Made by a program: the position numbers and the translations under genes. Positions 46,126 through 56,561 of a DNA stretch of 64,000 nt are shown here, piece after piece (position 1 is the stretch's first letter; every line of letters starts with the position of its first letter). The DNA comes from Phaeodactylum tricornutum CCAP 1055/1 (lineage: Eukaryota > Bacillariophyta > Bacillariophyceae > Surirellales > Neidiaceae). The stretch spans positions 62,001 to 126,000 of the forward strand of contig NC_011686.1 in the NCBI RefSeq assembly GCF_000150955.2. The letters run 5' to 3'. Below the pieces are notes generated by a model. It did not search any database. It saw only the letters and a list, made by a program, of their open reading frames with translations, and was not told the origin of the DNA.

Positions 46126-47036
46126 CGAGCTCACGGTGGAGCGCAAAGGCAACGCAACGCAACGAAGGTTCTAGGCTAGATAAAATTCAGCCCTGCACCT
46201 GCTCAGAAACACACCAGAGTAGTGAACACTACAAATCCTGTTTGCAAGTGACAACGACGGCTGTAGAGAGGAACGTGACCCGAGGGCTTCGAAGGAATGT
46301 GTCTAGAAAATGCGTTTGGAAGTAAAAGGTTCGAGCGGCAACGGCAAAGACGAATACGCGCAACAGGTCATTCTTTGCGGGCGCAATGCCGAAAGTAGGG
46401 TTGAGGGGTGATCACAGGAATGGGTTTTGGGTTTGGGCTCATTTTGTCCCAACAGCAAGTGCATGTGAGTACCCGGATAATATCCGTGAACCAGAAAACA
46501 TGTCCGTTGCCGGGTCACGAATAACAGTCGTAATGACATTGACATGACATATGGCATCACCTCTCTTGCATCCTAATGTAAACTCCTTGCCACAACCTAG
46601 CACAACAACAAGGGCGACCTAGGAAGGCCAACCAAGGATGAAACGACCAATACGAACGCAAAGTATCCTCTACGTCTACAATCCCTTCCCACTCGGGCAG
46701 AGTGATAACGGCTTCAAGCTTTTCACTCCAGCTGCTGTAACAGCTACTTTGATCCGGCCTGAAAACTAATTTCTTGGCAGTGTCGAGACTTTCGCAGTAC
46801 AATACTCGGCAGTTGTCTTGCACCACACAAAGTACCGAACAAGTTGCTTGAACATTTAGAAATACTTCCCAATTTTATTTTACTGCGCACCAGGCGTATT
46901 AATAGTCGACACGGCACACTCATCATTGCATTTATGTTGCCGTCGTTTTCGGTAGCCACTCTGTTGGCACCGAAATCTGAGCTGTTTCATAGCCACTTGC
47001 AACCCCGTCTATGACTTGCTGCTCTTATTGTCACGA
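46126..47036. other. Intergenic region
   Basis: About 910 bp between two minus-strand genes. Minus-strand frames at 46303-46560, 46557-46826 and 46744-46959 open with non-ATG codons; a small spliced gene cannot be excluded but I cannot support one. Confidence 0.4.
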
Positions 47037-49043
47037 CTACACCGTGTTTGCGAAAGCAGTCGCTTCGTCGGATTGCAATGTCCACAAAGCTTTCCAAAAG
47101 GTGTATCGTTCCGGACGGGACAAGTCACTGACGAGTGCCGATCCCGTGCGAGCCTGGCAAAGTAATTGTTCCTCGTGGCGAGGCCGAGACTTGCACAATG
47201 GCGACAACGGAAGTGCTGGAGACAAGGATCCGCGCTGTCCGAGAAAGTAACCGTACGCGACGCACAATTCGGGTGCCGTTGGAATTTGTGTGTTGTGGCC
47301 CACTGGCGCTAAAACCACATTCCCCCGCAATACGTTTTCTACCAAGCCTTCCAAGACGATGTTAGGGCTAGCCTTTGTATTTCCTGTGATTGGCAGCGTA
47401 GCATTCGCAGGATTCTCATACTTTGCAAGTGATGGATGCTCGGATTCTTCCATCACTGTCGATGTGCGAGCTTTGGGTGACGATTCCTTCGTCATGGTTG
47501 AGGGTGCCTCGATAAGTTGGACACCTGCTGTGCTGCCTCGACCTAAGGCTTCTTTCTTATCAACACTGCCATCTTTGACTGTTTTCAAGGGAGAGGTCTC
47601 TGTGCGTCCTTGTTCTGCTTCGCTTATCACCAGAGTATCAACAAGCCTATCTGTGGGATTGATTGAAAGACTGCCTCTGCTCTTCGGGACATGGCTCGAG
47701 AGATGGTCCGTGACTCTCTTGCAAGGGTTTGATTGCACACCAACCTTCGCAAGTGCACCTGCACCATCGAAAGGTTCGACAGACTTCTTTCTCACCGTAC
47801 GATTGGGAGTTTGAGATTCTAAAAACACCACCCGAAACCAATCACCTCCGAACTGGGCTACGAGACGCTCAAAGATGGCACCGGGTAAGTGACGGAAGCG
47901 GTGCTCCCCATCCAGATGACGCTTTGTACAGAGAGCAATCTCCTTCCGGACATCGCTAGCTACAGTCGAGAATGTTGGATTGGGGTTACCTTCGAGAAAG
48001 GCTAACATGCGCCATAGAGTTTGCATTTGGGGCGCGTCGGGACCTACTAACTCAAGAGTCGCCCTTTTCTGCCTGCTTGAGATAGAGTTGGAGCTGGGCG
48101 CCGAGTTCAAAAACACAGGGTCTTTGACAAACTTGGGCTTCCTGCCCAAAAAATTCTCGTCCCGATGGGAGATCGTTGAGACGGAGGGTGTTTTCTTGCG
48201 TTTACGGGAACGTGCGTTAATCGTCGATCCTTTCTTAAGGGATGACGAATTTCTAGAAGTGGAAATGGGACGTAACGTGCGCGAAGGCGTTTTCTTTGCT
48301 GCTGTATTTTTTGTTGGGTCCAAGTTCACCGAATTAGTATCGTTGAAGTGAGCATTGGTTTCATCTTCGATAGATATGGACAAATCATCCTCATCCATAA
48401 GTAAGGGTTCGCCAGTCAGAAAATTGGACTTGACTTCCCCGGGTATTCCCGAGGCCAGATCACGGAACGAAATGGGCAAAGATGTCGGCAGGAAGGGCTG
48501 GGATTCCTTGCCGCTCTGTCTCGTTGAAACTGGAGAGCATCCAATTGGAAGACCAGGACTAGGATCAGTATTGGGACTAGTACCAGCACCAACTTCGTTG
48601 TAGAAGGAACTGTTGATACTGCTCATATCAACCAGATGGTCCAAATACGTCGATTCGGATGTAGCTCCGCCTCTACGAACACAGTCCGATGAGGGCTTTA
48701 ATTCTTCAGGAGATGTACTTGCCAGGCCCGTTGTCGAGGAACAAAAGTTCTCTCCGGGTTGAATGGCCGGTACACCACGAAAGATTGGTGCAGTGGCAAA
48801 GTTTGTCGGCAAAACTGTTTTGACTTCGTCGAGACGCGTTACTTGCGAGCCAGCACTCTTTTGCACGTAACTCGCATCTCGATTCGAAGGGAGCGCGAAG
48901 GGACGCCATTGTTGGCAGTCAGAGTCTCCATTCGACGGACTTATGCGCATGGATTGGTCTCTGGATCTCGAAGACTGCGGAAGCCCTTGGGACGAACCTG
49001 AACGCGTCGGCTGGTGCGGGTCTATCGCATTTGGGGACGCCAT
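47037..49043 (-). CDS. Hypothetical Ser/Thr/Pro-rich protein, possibly nuclear
   Basis: 668 residues from ATG 49043 (the frame is open to 49127 without ATG). Most of the chain is Ser, Thr, Pro and Asn rich and probably disordered. ARSRKRKKTPS in the middle is a likely nuclear localisation signal. One segment stands out as folded: TLWRMLAFLEGNPNPTFSTV through RFRHLPGAIFERLVAQFG to GGDWFRVVFLE, about 80 residues, aromatic and hydrophobic. I do not recognise it. It is divergent from the dolichol kinase gene (388-bp spacer). No intron is needed. Confidence 0.75.
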   Translation of the reverse strand: MASPNAIDPHQPTRSGSSQGLPQSSRSRDQSMRISPSNGDSDCQQWRPFALPSNRDASYVQKSAGSQVTRLDEVKTVLPTNFATAPIFRGVPAIQPGENFCSSTTGLASTSPEELKPSSDCVRRGGATSESTYLDHLVDMSSINSSFYNEVGAGTSPNTDPSPGLPIGCSPVSTRQSGKESQPFLPTSLPISFRDLASGIPGEVKSNFLTGEPLLMDEDDLSISIEDETNAHFNDTNSVNLDPTKNTAAKKTPSRTLRPISTSRNSSSLKKGSTINARSRKRKKTPSVSTISHRDENFLGRKPKFVKDPVFLNSAPSSNSISSRQKRATLELVGPDAPQMQTLWRMLAFLEGNPNPTFSTVASDVRKEIALCTKRHLDGEHRFRHLPGAIFERLVAQFGGDWFRVVFLESQTPNRTVRKKSVEPFDGAGALAKVGVQSNPCKRVTDHLSSHVPKSRGSLSINPTDRLVDTLVISEAEQGRTETSPLKTVKDGSVDKKEALGRGSTAGVQLIEAPSTMTKESSPKARTSTVMEESEHPSLAKYENPANATLPITGNTKASPNIVLEGLVENVLRGNVVLAPVGHNTQIPTAPELCVAYGYFLGQRGSLSPALPLSPLCKSRPRHEEQLLCQARTGSALVSDLSRPERYTFWKALWTLQSDEATAFANTV

Positions 49044-49431
49044 GATGGGTTCAGAAAATAAATGAATCGCAGTTGCGGTATACTGACAGTGATACTGATT
49101 GCGGCATCTCATCGAATTTGTGGGCAACGTTGATCCCCGAAAGGATGAAACGCCGCCCTAATATTTGTCTACGAATCCGTTTATCTCCTTATCTTTCGGA
49201 ATTGAAACCCGTTTGAGTCTCTTTTTGGCAGATTGTGATTGGATGGACGATAGATTGCGGGAATATCGATAATGCTGTAGAGAGGGACCGCGTCTTACGT
49301 TATTGCAGTAGAAATTCCCCGATTTCCTGATTCAAAACCCGGAGTTCTTGTTCCACGCAAAAAGAAAAATAACAAGCACCGTATACAATCTTCTCTTGGA
49401 ACCGATAGTGAACTGCGACAATGGCCATACA

Positions 49432-51087
49432 ATGAACCGACCTGCGAGACCGACGGAAAGTTCTTACAACCGCTTGCGGGATATAGAAGGAATATTTTGG
49501 ACTGTCCTGGCATTTCTGCCTCTCGTTTACAGTCAGTCCCGATGGAACTCAATCTATTCCTTCGTTACTCTTTCGGGTGTCGTCGCGGAACTCGTTCGGC
49601 CTCACACCGCCGACAAAGGCGAAGCGGTAGCGACCCGATCAATGTGGCGATTACCCGGGAACGGTTACACCAATAGTGTTTCCGGAAGATCCATGGCGTA
49701 TGTGCTTCTTCCATTGCTGCTACAAACTATGGACGGCTTTTCTGCCGATCGTGAAACGGATTGCGGACGGTTTGGGATGCTCATCATCGTAGGAAATTTT
49801 GTCGGGTTAGCGCCGAGTGTCTCCAATCTCGGCATTGCCGCAGCTCTAATGGTGGCCTCAGATCTACCGGTAGGTTCGAGTATTGGATTTTTGGTCACTT
49901 GGTTGGTTCTGGCATTGACAATCTCGTACGTTCCGTCACTTCACGGAGTATTGACGCAGGGTGAATGGACACTGATTACCGCCCTCACAACAATTGCGAT
50001 AGCGGTGTTTGGTACTTGGGAAACATCCGACATTCACGAAGAAAATATGCACCATTATGTGGCCTTGTCGGGTGTTTTGGCCTGTGGATGTGGATGTGTG
50101 ACGGTAGCGCGATGGCCTTACTGTAAGCGACCCGTCGTGATCCAACTCGCCGCACTCGCCTCGATCCCATTGATCGGTATCGAGCTCGCCATCTCGAATG
50201 TTTCCAACTTGGAGGTCCGGAAATTTCCCAAATTGATCTATTGGTTGTTGGCCTTTCTGCGTGATACCGAAGCACCAACCACCGGCGTCATCACAACCAA
50301 AACCGATCCGTGGGGATTGCTAACCGAAACACGACCCCGTTTTCATTGGCTTCTCTACTGGGCTGTGGTTTTGGCCGTGACCCTTCCGCTAGCTCCCGTA
50401 TCGGACCGTATCAGTCCGGTCATTACGCGAAAATGGTTCCACGTCGTGGCTATTCTCCTTTTTGCCCCCGTCACCATCGCGGCGCCCGAGCTACTTTCGT
50501 TGTCCTACGCGGTCGCACTCTGTGTATTGATGGTCTTGGAATGCATCCGACCATCGGCACCGACAGTGTCCAGATTTTATCAACGCTACTTGGACATTTC
50601 CAAGGATCAGTCCCATACACTGCTGATATCACACGCCGCCCTCATTGTAGGATGTGGCCTCCCTCTGTGGATATCCAACAGTCTCCCGGTGCCGACCCAG
50701 CCCGACGGCGACTTTGAGGCCTCTGCCTCGCGTCGGTCCGTACAATATTTGCTACCGTTGTGGGGCGTTTGGGTTTTGGGAGTCGGCGACGCGTTGGCCG
50801 CGGTGGTGGGTCGTACGTGGGGACGTACCCGATGGAACGACGTCATAGGGTCCCCCACCGCAACGCACGGTCGGACTCTGGAAGGGTCCTTGGCCATGCT
50901 GGTGGGTCTCCTGGTCGTGATGTTGATCAGCGTCGGTTGCCTTTTACCGGATCCGCTGGACTGGCGGACCGTGGCGGTTTGGTTGCCGGCCGTGATTGGT
51001 ACGACCCTGCTAGAAGCTTGCACGACGCAAATCGACAATCTGGTCTTACCCTTAGCTGGTGCAGCCCTCTTGTTGGCGTTTCATTAA
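49432..51087 (+). CDS. Dolichol kinase
   Basis: 551 residues from ATG 49432 (the frame opens upstream at a TTG). Phosphorylates dolichol with CTP in the ER membrane to make dolichyl phosphate, the lipid carrier for N-glycosylation, GPI anchors and mannosylation. It has about 12-14 hydrophobic segments. The C-terminal third has the family pattern: RKWFHVVAI, LGVGDALAAVVGRTWGRTRW around residue 450 (the CTP-binding loop), THGRTLEGSLAM, and TTLLEACTTQIDNLVLPL at the end. The N-terminal part is poorly conserved in this family, in line with what is seen. Convergent with the plastid protein gene at 51372. No intron. Confidence 0.92.
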   Translation: MNRPARPTESSYNRLRDIEGIFWTVLAFLPLVYSQSRWNSIYSFVTLSGVVAELVRPHTADKGEAVATRSMWRLPGNGYTNSVSGRSMAYVLLPLLLQTMDGFSADRETDCGRFGMLIIVGNFVGLAPSVSNLGIAAALMVASDLPVGSSIGFLVTWLVLALTISYVPSLHGVLTQGEWTLITALTTIAIAVFGTWETSDIHEENMHHYVALSGVLACGCGCVTVARWPYCKRPVVIQLAALASIPLIGIELAISNVSNLEVRKFPKLIYWLLAFLRDTEAPTTGVITTKTDPWGLLTETRPRFHWLLYWAVVLAVTLPLAPVSDRISPVITRKWFHVVAILLFAPVTIAAPELLSLSYAVALCVLMVLECIRPSAPTVSRFYQRYLDISKDQSHTLLISHAALIVGCGLPLWISNSLPVPTQPDGDFEASASRRSVQYLLPLWGVWVLGVGDALAAVVGRTWGRTRWNDVIGSPTATHGRTLEGSLAMLVGLLVVMLISVGCLLPDPLDWRTVAVWLPAVIGTTLLEACTTQIDNLVLPLAGAALLLAFH

Positions 51088-51371
51088 TTGTCATATCCTG
51101 GTAAATGGATAGGGAACTCTTGAACTATCTAGGCCTACAGCTTTTGACGCGGCTACAGTGGTAACGAATGTAACAGTACGTGCCCCTCTTTTGTAAAAGC
51201 ACGCTAACACGAACGACTTGTCTAGAAGAATAATTTGGGGAAAGGAATGAGATTATTCCGAGTCGGCTTTTTCCGAATTGGAATCGTGCGGTGCGTCGGT
51301 GGAACAATACGGCCGAGAGGGAGAGGCGTGTTTTGTGTGTGTATGTGTGGTATTATTGTACAAACGTCCGT

Positions 51372-52414
51372 CTAGGCTTGTTTGTCGGCGGTGGCTTGCG
51401 GATTGGCCACGGGCGGCGCGGACGTCGATGTGTCTTGTTCCTCGACGGGTGGCCGCGTTCCGGTGGTCAACCGAATCCCGACGAGTCGTTGTTCGGCATC
51501 AATCTTGACGACGTCCGCGTACACGCCGGGTCCAAAGAATTTTTCGTACTTGAGGACGCGTCGCGGGTCGGCCCACATTTTGTAGGGTGTGTCTACGCTC
51601 TGCCAGACCATAGTGAAGGCTAGTTCCCCGTCGTTGACTTCGTCTTGTCGGAGTTCTTGCAATTGCGGGTAGGCCTTGCCGGGCACGACGAGTCCGAGTT
51701 TTTTGACGGTGGTATCTAGATGGGCCTCGTCTCCGTAGCGGTGTCGCGTGACGTCCTGTTTGATTTTGAGAATCGTGTCGGTAGCCTTGCGGTCAAAGAC
51801 CCGCTCGGCGGCGGGAGTCGTCGCGACGGGCACGGGGTTGATTTCGGCGTACTTGAGTGCGGCGCCGGCCAAAAAGACGGGAATGCCGTAGACGAATCCG
51901 AGTCCCGAAACGTTCAAACCGTCACCGCCACTTTCCGACAAGTATTCCGCGAAGGAAGCAAAGGTAATGAGGATACCGGCCCCCACGACGAGATTACCGA
52001 GGGAGAATCCACGAATCTCAAAGGGAGGCTCACCAGCGTTGTTGACGCCGGCCCCGCCAATCATGGCCGACGTGGGAGCTTTCCAACCCTGTTGCCCAAA
52101 AACAACCAAAAGTCAACCAAAAACGAAATGAGTAAGCAATCGATCAAGGATCATGGTGAGTGAACGACAGCTACAGTCTTCTGTGGTGTTGCTCGTTTCG
52201 ACAATGGAGGACACAAGGCTTAACGTACATCATCATCTTCGTCGTCGGATGCCATTCGCCAGACCAAGGGCGACTTGTACGTCGTCGTGGGGGCGCTAGT
52301 CGCTGCCGCACTGGTACGAGCGAGCGTGTGGGTCGTCGGCGGCACGAACGCGAGCGCCACGGGAGAGACGGAGGCGCCGAACACAGCCAGAACACCGGCA
52401 GAAAAAGACTTCAT
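51372..52414 (-). CDS. Plastid-targeted membrane protein, DUF2854-like, two exons
   Basis: Exon 1 52414-52229 and exon 2 52088-51372 are joined across a 140-bp intron (GTACGT...GGCAACAG, phase 0); 300 residues. The first 40 residues read as a diatom bipartite plastid presequence: MKSFSAGVLAVFGASVSPVA, then the cleavage site LA|FVPP with Phe at +1 (the ASAFAP type), then a Ser/Thr/Ala transit part. The mature protein has two membrane segments (NLVVGAGILITFASFAEYL and GLGFVYGIPVFLAGAALKY) and a soluble tail. GIPVFLAGAALKYAEINPVP matches, from memory, the core of DUF2854, a cyanobacterial and plant thylakoid-type family of unknown function. Targeting is more certain than the family name. Confidence 0.85.
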
Positions 52415-53418
52415 GGTAACGTCAAGGGCTTGACTGTACGGAGTAAGGTGTTGTGCGTGACGGAACGGATTTTCGGCGACGGAACGCAATCGAGTCGGTC
52501 GATGGGAGGATCCTGGATTGACTGTGAGATAGTTGAAATGAGATATATAGATATAGATAGATGGGCAAGCAGTCGGTTTGTTCAATTGATCGTTCGAGGC
52601 CGACTTTGCTAGTGGAGCAATTCAATGGACTGTGGGGCTGGACCGAATGAAGTACGAGAACGCGGTGGTTGTTAGTGTCGTTTTCGTTCTGGTCGTTGTT
52701 TTTGGTAGTACGTACGGTCTGGTTGACTGTGAAGTACCCGTGCGAGACGCTGACGGGGGTCACAAACACCGCGTTCGCAATGGAATTGTCAAACCGAGTC
52801 ACTCACTGCCAACGAGAAAAAGACTTTCTGGGTGCAACTTCGTCACTTCCGCGGGGGGACTGACGACGGTACGTACCGTTGCGGTGTTGGGGTTGTGTCG
52901 TGGTACCGTCCGTCACGTCGTAGACACCAGCGCACACACGACAGGATACCTTTTTGGATTTGATCGAGGAAGAATCATTTCCCACGATGACGTGGTCACG
53001 TCCCGGCCTCCGTTTCGAAACAAACCCGGCGTGATTCAATACCCGGATTTCCAATGGATGGATGGACAGACAGCATTGTGCGTCGGTCTCCGGACCCTAG
53101 CCCCGATAGGAAACTAGGGCCCGTAGCACTGTGCTGCGGGTACCAGTAGCACAGTCAACGACCAAACGACACCAACAAACGAATCGAGCCGTACTGTTTT
53201 ACTGTTCCGTGTTGGCGACCATGGCGGCGGCGCATAGATCCACAAACCAAACCAAACATCAGACCAAACAATAACTATCGACGCGGGTCGACTCGACACG
53301 CCTTGACGGCAAGCACCGCCCACTTCTTACGTGAAAGACTCAGTCAATTTAGTCAACTGCAAACTGTAAACTGTGTACGGTACAGTCACTCACGGTCACA
53401 TTTTCTCTCACCGACACA
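52415..53418. other. Intergenic region between divergent genes
   Basis: About 1 kb. A plus-strand frame at 52632-53117 (161 codons) begins with a hydrophobic stretch but then has no recognisable sequence; it lies where the promoters of both neighbours should be. Not called as a gene. Confidence 0.45.
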
Positions 53419-53523
53419 ATGATGAATCCGTCGTCCCCTCCCTCGCATGGCATCGCCAACGCTACGACTCGTCAACGGCAACGGGTCGGGGGAGACTTTC
53501 CCTATCGAGACGATCCGGTACGT

Positions 53524-53559
<36 letters not shown>

Positions 53560-54816
53560 TCGACTGTCAAGCGTCCTCCAGCAAAACATTGTGTCATTGA
53601 TACTCACGTTACTTCCAACCATCCATCTGTCCATCCAATCACCCCCTATTGCGTTGCTTAGAACGCCCCACCATCGGTGCGATTGGAATCCTTCACACCC
53701 GGCGGATACGGTCCCTCCCACGTCGACGCCGGTAGAGGCACGTCTATGGAAAAAACCAAGCGCCTTTCCGTCTCGCGGCGTTGTTGGAATACTGTTGGTG
53801 ACGCTTGTCGTCGCTGTCAACACGGCAAGCGATCCCCCCACACAGACGACACACTTTACTACCACGACGACTTTAACGACTTGCCCTGGAGTTGTTCCTT
53901 CGGCACTTCCGACGATCACGGAATCTGGCTCAACCAATCCGACCCTGCCGGAACCATCATGTGTCTACTCGTATGGGTACTCATTGGCTATTCCACCCTC
54001 ACCGTCACACTACTGGCACAAACTGGCGGTATTTCCTCCGCCTCCTCCGCCCTCTACACCATCCTCGCTGCACTCGCACTGGCATCGCACGTCAAAACAA
54101 CCCTTTCCGATCCGGGATCCGTGCCCTTTTCGGCCGTACCCACCGAAACCCAACGATACGCACACGACAAACTCACCATGTGCAGTCAGTGCCAAACATT
54201 CAAACCTCCCGGATCACACCACTGCCGTATCTGCAACCGATGTATATCCCGCATGGATCACCACTGTCCCTGGATGAATAATTGCGTCGGAGTCGGAAAT
54301 TTCAAATTCTTTCTCCTCTTTTTGATATACACCTGGACCATTTCCGTATTGTGCTTACTACTCATGGGCTACAATTACTTTTTCTGTGCCGACGACACCT
54401 GTGTCTTTACCCTCGTCTTGACGCAACTCGTCCGTATTATGACCGTCTTATCCATCGGATCCTTTCTCTTTACCTCCTCCATGCTCATGAACGTCACGTA
54501 CGGAGTCATGACCGGCGTGGGAACCATTGATCGTCTCAAGAAAAAGGCCAACGGCACCATGGCTGAATCAGACGAGGAACCCATACAGTTGCACGACATT
54601 TTTGGCATTGGCCCCTACTACACCTGGCCCTTCCCCACCGACCCTTGTTTTGAAGACTACGATCGCGTGGTGGGATACTCCACACCGCAACGCTTGCTTC
54701 GCGAGCAAATGCGCAACCACAGTAGTAAAAGCGTCGGCGGATCCTCTTGGGTCACGGGGATGGACGGCGATGACTCTGTACAAACCGGACGAGACAGTTT
54801 CGGTATGCCGGTATAG
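53419..54816 (+). CDS. DHHC-type protein S-acyltransferase (palmitoyltransferase), two exons
   Basis: Exon 1 53419-53517 (33 codons), intron 53518-53661 (144 bp, GTACGT...TTGCTTAG, phase 0), exon 2 53662-54816; 417 residues. The zinc-binding cysteine-rich domain runs CSQCQTFKPPGSHHCRICNR and CISRMDHHCPWMNNCVG, with the catalytic DHHC at about 232-235. Two membrane segments precede it (MCLLVWVLIGYSTLTVTLL; ALYTILAALALASHVK) and two follow (FKFFLLFLIYTWTISVLCLL; LVRIMTVLSIGSFLFTSSML), the usual four-pass layout. It transfers palmitate to cysteines on cytosolic faces of Golgi, plasma membrane or endosomes. The intron starts with a (CA)16 run. Confidence 0.93.
53527..53558. repeat. (CA)16 microsatellite in intron 1 of the DHHC gene
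   Basis: Sixteen CA units beginning nine bases after the 5' splice site. Confidence 0.97.
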
Positions 54817-55217
54817 CCACAACACGTAGCTTCATGGGTCGGCCTGCCTCGCCCGCCGTACAATGGTCGCCTACTGGTCAGTCAAATAAACAATAGTTTC
54901 ATAGAATATTACGTCAGTAATCCGTGGACGTCGGCTTGTATATCCGTATTCCATACACGAGTAACCAGTAGCAGCAACAGCACAAGGGTTCGTCCTTGTG
55001 TTCTATTCCACAAAAGTGTGGTTGCCCGTAAGCTAACACTACGTTTCGGATAAAAAAGTGCGTTATTCACAACGAGCAATATTTTTTTTGGGCAAACTTT
55101 TTGGACTTGCTATCAGGCGCTCTACAGGAATACCCATACACTCGGCCCACAATCACACACAGAGCTTCACGCTTGTAACCCATCAAAGCCATCCAATTTC
55201 CTCCCAGAGGAACGACA
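54817..55217. other. Intergenic region between convergent genes
   Basis: 400 bp holding two 3' ends. No RNA gene or repeat is seen. Confidence 0.5.
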
Positions 55218-55988
55218 TCAGTGTTCTTCGCCGTCATCCACGTAGTGCTGCGGGAGATCCGCTTTGTTGGTCAAGATGTCTTCCGAGATCAAACCCCACA
55301 CACCGACATCGTGGTGACCCAGTTCGGCAAAGAGCTTTTTCCGACTGGGCAAACCGGATTCCTCCGGGGGATCAATGAACATTTTTAGCTCTACCACACA
55401 GGCACACTCCACGACCACGCCACCGAGCATTTTGACCAAACTAACGGCCGACCCAAGGGTTCCGCCCGTGGCTACCAAATCGTCAATGATCAGAACCCGG
55501 TGGTTCTTTTGAATCTTGTCTTTTTGCACCGTCAAGCCTTGTCGGTTACCGTATTCCGTCGTGTAGTCGTCCGAGGATACGCTGTTGGGCATTTTTCCCT
55601 TTTTCCGCATCATTATAAAGGGTTTATTCAAAGCCAGGGCAATTGGTGGACCCAGGACAAACCCACGTGCGTCCAAACTACAGGAGTGGTCGTGGTGCAA
55701 GCACTAGAGGGTGAGAAAGTGTCACACAGACACGCTGGCCAACCCACTTTCCTTGACTTACCCCGCAATGACGTCGACACCGATTTCCCGGTACCGATCG
55801 ACAAAGACGTCTACAATCTTTTGAAAGACTTTGGGCTCGTACAGAAAACCACCAATATCGTAGAAGCGTGGAATGCCTTTGAAGGGAAAGTAGGGCAGGT
55901 ACTCGGCAATTTCCTTGGCTTCGTCGCCGTCCTGGGCGTACTTGTCGCTCACTAGCACAGCTGCCGAACTTCCGTTGGTTGTCGTCAT
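55218..55988 (-). CDS. apt: Adenine phosphoribosyltransferase, two exons
   Basis: Makes AMP from adenine and PRPP in purine salvage. Exon 1 55988-55762, intron 55678-55761 (84 bp, GTAAGT...CCTGTAG, phase 2), exon 2 55677-55218; 228 residues. The splice restores VIAGLDARGFVLGPPIAL, the family's hallmark, across the junction, which supports this acceptor over an earlier TAG. FPFKGIPRFYDIGGFLYEPK is the N-terminal adenine-site region, MRKKGKMPN the flexible loop, and VLIIDDLVATGGT (137-149) the PRPP-binding loop. The ATG at 55988 is the first in frame. The C-terminus is some 30 residues longer than in typical enzymes, ending in an acidic HYVDDGEEH. Confidence 0.96.
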
Positions 55989-56561
55989 GGTACGCGTAGA
56001 AGATAAAAAGGTCAGGAAGCTATTGGACAGAGACAAAGATAACAAAGACGAGGAGCAGAGCGACTTGGCGCAGGGGATTCTTCCGATAGCGAACTACGCC
56101 GAGCATCGTCAACATGGATAAGAATGGGCGGAGGACGTCATTCGAGACCCAGCACGTTCTAGTCACGAGCAGTCGAACAGAGGAAGAACTTCCAGCACTA
56201 ACCTCCGGGTATGTCGGCGGAGATGCACCGTACGTAAGTCATCCGCTGTTCAATGGATACCCCTATCCTCAAGCTGGTGACGCGAGACTTCGATCGCGCT
56301 CTATCGATCTTTCCAGAAGCATCGGCACACCCACACGGATGAACAGCGGGTTGGACTGATTAGCTGACCTGTCGCGTGGGATGCGCACGGGCGCCCTCAC
56401 GGTACCGTCCCGTATCATAAGGTTAGAAGACTTCCGAAGACGAATCCGCTTTTCCAACGATCCGATCGTGTCGGCTTTTCCCTTGACGTTGCTTATACCA
56501 CAGCATACGTCTTCGTCGCGATTCGAACGACACCGTCAGTCATCCTCTCGTTGGCACAAAC
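55989..56561. other. Intergenic region between divergent genes
   Basis: About 570 bp. A plus-strand ATG frame of 81 codons at 56114-56359 contains a good GTAAGT donor at about 56234, so a small 5' exon is possible, but no in-phase acceptor to the next gene was found. Confidence 0.4.

Noticed and set aside
46303-46959. Overlapping short minus-strand frames that might be exons
   Set aside because: None begins with ATG and I found no in-phase splice pairs or family resemblance.
49421-49423. Earlier ATG just before the dolichol kinase start
   Set aside because: Out of frame with the kinase; at most a short upstream frame.
52632-53117. 161-codon plus-strand frame with a hydrophobic start
   Set aside because: It lies between two divergent genes, has no homologous-looking sequence after the first 30 residues and a weak start; likely promoter DNA.
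53447-54277. 276-codon plus-strand frame overlapping the DHHC gene
   Set aside because: It runs through the CA repeat and is a shadow of the DHHC exon in another frame, Pro/Thr/His-rich with no motif.
56114-56359. 81-codon ATG frame with a GTAAGT donor upstream of the P-loop kinase
   Set aside because: The donor phase does not match the only good acceptor (near 56610) in the kinase frame, so I could not join them.
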